Source of the DNA: Saliterribacillus persicus
GTDB taxonomy: Bacteria; Bacillota; Bacilli; Bacillales; Amphibacillaceae
DNA length: 64,000 nt
NCBI RefSeq assembly: GCF_003337485.1
Contig: NZ_QPJJ01000001.1
Location: 186,001-250,000, forward strand
Reading direction: 5' to 3'
A program made the translations under genes and the position numbers. A model generated the notes under the pieces. The model saw nothing but the letters and a program-made list of their open reading frames with translations, was not told where the DNA came from and did no database searches. The number at the start of each line of letters is the position of its first letter. Positions within the stretch are counted from its first letter, which is position 1. This document shows, in pieces, positions 62,544-64,000 of this stretch.

Positions 62544-62564
62544 ATTCGACAAGTGACAGGCACC
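62544..62564 (-). repeat. REP element copy 17 (-)
   Basis: ATTCGACAAGTGACAGGCACC. It shares the AAGT variant with the REPIN at 61846, as if both derive from one local source. Confidence 0.85.
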
Positions 62565-62583
62565 TTGCAAACCTTGCAAAACT

Positions 62584-63102
62584 TTACAATCTTCGCTCCA
62601 CATACTCTTCGTCCACCAATATCTTTTGAACTTTCTTTTTAGCGAGTCGTCCCCAATTCTTTACGGCATCTTCTGTGACATTTTCTTTTCCTGCTATTTC
62701 TTTTATCGATTTATCTTCTATCACAAAGTGCAAGAACCATTTCCATTGGTTATCGGTTAAAGATGTGCGTATCTTCTTTAATAACCCAGCATCAATGCCA
62801 ATGCCAGTTTTATTTTCCACCAATAAATCCTCAAAGGTAGTAGCACTTAACACCTTTTCTTTTTTAGCGATTTCCTTCTGATCCTTCGCAATTAGATTAC
62901 ATAACGTTCGACTAATACAGTAATAAGCATATGTAGAGAATTTAGCTTTTTCTTTATCATAGCTTTGATATGCTTGCCATAAAGAAATGGCTGCCTCTTG
63001 ATAAAACTCATCCTCAGGATCTCTAATCCCGTATTTTTTGATTAAATGATAGATAAGAGGCTCAAATTCCTTTAATAATTGACTAAAATCTACTTCCTTC
63101 AC
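62584..63102 (-). CDS. Sigma-70-family RNA polymerase sigma factor
   Basis: 172 residues, GTG start with AGGAGA upstream. Region 2 (EFYQEAAISLWQAYQSYDKEKAKFSTYAYYCISRTLCNLIAKDQKE) and a region 4-like helix-turn-helix (SIKEIAGKENVTEDAVKNWGRLAKKKVQ) are present. It is an alternative sigma factor, closest in look to the small ComX/SigH-like Bacillaceae group. No anti-sigma gene is next to it. A hairpin with the string GTTACCGCGG lies between its promoter region and start. Confidence 0.78.
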   Translation of the reverse strand: MKEVDFSQLLKEFEPLIYHLIKKYGIRDPEDEFYQEAAISLWQAYQSYDKEKAKFSTYAYYCISRTLCNLIAKDQKEIAKKEKVLSATTFEDLLVENKTGIGIDAGLLKKIRTSLTDNQWKWFLHFVIEDKSIKEIAGKENVTEDAVKNWGRLAKKKVQKILVDEEYVERRL

Positions 63103-63124
63103 GGTCTTTCTCCTATGTAGGCAT

Positions 63125-63160
63125 GGCCATTACCTTGGTATTCCGCGGTAACACCATCTT
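63125..63160 (-). other. Hairpin with T-box-like string upstream of the sigma gene
   Basis: Minus strand: GGTGTTACCGCGGAATACC, then AAGGTAAT; GTTACC can pair with GGTAAT. The ACCGCGG string recalls the T-box motif, but no specifier stem was found. It may be an operator or an RNA element. Confidence 0.25.
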
Positions 63161-63244
63161 ATAAGAGCATTTGACCTAAGTCATGTCGATCTATTTCATA
63201 GAATAACTTGAAAAATAGATTTCCTTTCATGAAAATGCTAATTT

Positions 63245-63286
63245 CAAAAATAAACACTTCAAAAAATCTAACCTTTGAAGTGTTTA
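63245..63286 (-). terminator. Terminator of the oxidoreductase gene
   Basis: Perfect 12-base stem AAACACTTCAAA / TTTGAAGTGTTT with a 10-base loop; on the minus strand it is followed by ATTTTTG. Confidence 0.75.
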
Positions 63287-63373
63287 AACAAGTTCCAAGA
63301 TATTTTCAATTATTGAATGATGAATTTCCACACAAAAAGAATAGTGGCAAGTTAAATTTACAAATCATTATCG

Positions 63374-64000
63374 CTAACTTTTATTTTCTATAAAATTTTC
63401 AATAGAGTTCTTTTTCTCATGAAAATGATTTATATTTTTTAGTAGACCTTCTCTTGTGTAAAATTTACTGCTTTTTTCTAGAGGCAAGTCAATTGCTCTT
63501 TCATCATGCGCTGATTGATAGATTGCTGTAATAATTTCTAAAGCACTACGACCCTCTATACCATCTGATAAGAGAGCAATGTTGTCATTGGTTAATGATT
63601 GTAACACATGTTCAATTTGACCTTTGTGTCCTTCATATTCTAACGGGGTTAGTGATTCATACATAGCTTCTATTTCCGACTCTAAAGCAGCATTTCTTTC
63701 CGGGAATCCATTAGGCATCACACTTGAAGATCTCACTTTAAATGGTGCTGATATTCTCGCTGCTTTTCCTTGGAATATTAATTGTTGTTCCTCTCCGTGA
63801 TGCACTACTGAACTAGTTATCTGTGCTAAACTCCCATCATCATATTTAGCAATTGCAATGGATATGTCTTCTACTTCTGCATTGTCATGGGATGTGTTCG
63901 ATGTTACTGCTTGAATAGAGGATGGTATTCCTTTCATCCACTGGAAAATATCAATATGATGAACTGCATGATTTAGCGTGCAGCCACCACCTTCTTTTTC
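63374..64000 (-). CDS. Gfo/Idh/MocA-family oxidoreductase, C-terminal part
   Basis: The open frame continues from 63374 to the right window edge (209 codons), so the N-terminal NAD fold lies outside. The visible part begins GGGCTLNHAVHHIDIFQWM, the usual start of the C-terminal alpha/beta domain with its conserved His, followed by EDISIAIAKYDDGSLAQITSSVVHHGEEQQL and the ..GIEGRSALEIITAIYQSA ending common to sugar dehydrogenases of this family. NAD(P)-dependent oxidation of a sugar or inositol is likely; substrate unknown. Confidence 0.85.
   Translation of the reverse strand, partial: EKEGGGCTLNHAVHHIDIFQWMKGIPSSIQAVTSNTSHDNAEVEDISIAIAKYDDGSLAQITSSVVHHGEEQQLIFQGKAARISAPFKVRSSSVMPNGFPERNAALESEIEAMYESLTPLEYEGHKGQIEHVLQSLTNDNIALLSDGIEGRSALEIITAIYQSAHDERAIDLPLEKSSKFYTREGLLKNINHFHEKKNSIENFIENKS

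Noticed and set aside
23363-62564. REP copies as rho-independent terminators only
   Set aside because: Single copies have a short, often imperfect stem and no T-run, and several sit before ribosome sites or inside a gene; only the 61846 palindrome could serve as a terminator.
1-64000. tRNA, rRNA, prophage or CRISPR loci
   Set aside because: None seen on either strand; apart from the RAYT gene no transposase or integrase was recognised.

Overview
The window looks like chromosome from a low-GC, spore-forming Firmicute of the Bacillaceae. CotX/CotW-type spore coat genes, a SigX/RsiX-like ECF sigma/anti-sigma pair, Shine-Dalgarno sites of the AGGAGG type, LPxTG surface proteins and two exact catabolite-responsive elements point that way. 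The acidic secreted proteins, the sodium symporters and the similarity of the 2.4-kaa amylopullulanase to alkaline Bacillus enzymes suggest a halophilic or alkaliphilic relative; that is inference.

Layout. 0-5 kb: a HIRAN/HipA-like pair, an autoregulated ECF sigma operon, a VanZ-like protein and a lipoprotein. 5-16 kb: two cell-wall-anchored glycanases, a GH5 cellulase and a convergent two-catalytic-domain amylopullulanase. The amylopullulanase sits between two copies of an older cellulase/Crp junction. 16-23 kb: a metal-chaperone/P-type ATPase/Crp-Fnr operon and two cyclic-di-GMP enzymes. 23-30 kb: a quinone-reductase/Rrf2 pair, spore coat genes and small accessory genes. 31-37 kb: a secreted rhamnogalacturonan lyase and proton-translocating transhydrogenase (pntAB) behind an FNR-type box. 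38-45 kb: a six-gene operon (thiolase, acetoacetyl-CoA synthetase, SCP-x-type thiolase, DUF35 protein, a 27-residue membrane peptide, sodium symporter) preceded by two tandem SAM-I riboswitches, each with its own terminator. 46-55 kb: aldo/keto reductases, panF/yhdT, a REP-associated tyrosine transposase with a Phd-like partner, selD-mnmH and a UDP-glucose-dehydrogenase-type gene. 55-64 kb: an esterase, a PsiE-like protein, an exopolysaccharide operon (GH16, GT2, CE4) with palindromic operators, a broken RecG-like gene, a sigma factor and an oxidoreductase cut by the window end.

The most unusual theme is a family of 17 dispersed REP loci, core GGTGCCTGTCACCTGTCGAA, from 23 to 62.6 kb, together with a RAYT transposase at 51 kb. 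The RAYT operon is bracketed by two REPs in inverted orientation. REPs to its left are nearly all in + orientation and carry an AATAATCTTTA tail; those to its right are nearly all in - orientation and lack the tail. REPs supply stop codons, a likely -35 box, spacers before ribosome binding sites, and an in-frame stretch of a GH16 enzyme. At many REPs the strand composition flips sharply: A+C-rich on the left, G+T-rich on the right, whatever the REP orientation. This is not explained by gene direction and may record REP-initiated error-prone DNA synthesis. The other strong surprise is the pair of SAM riboswitches in front of an acetoacetate-type acyl-CoA operon.
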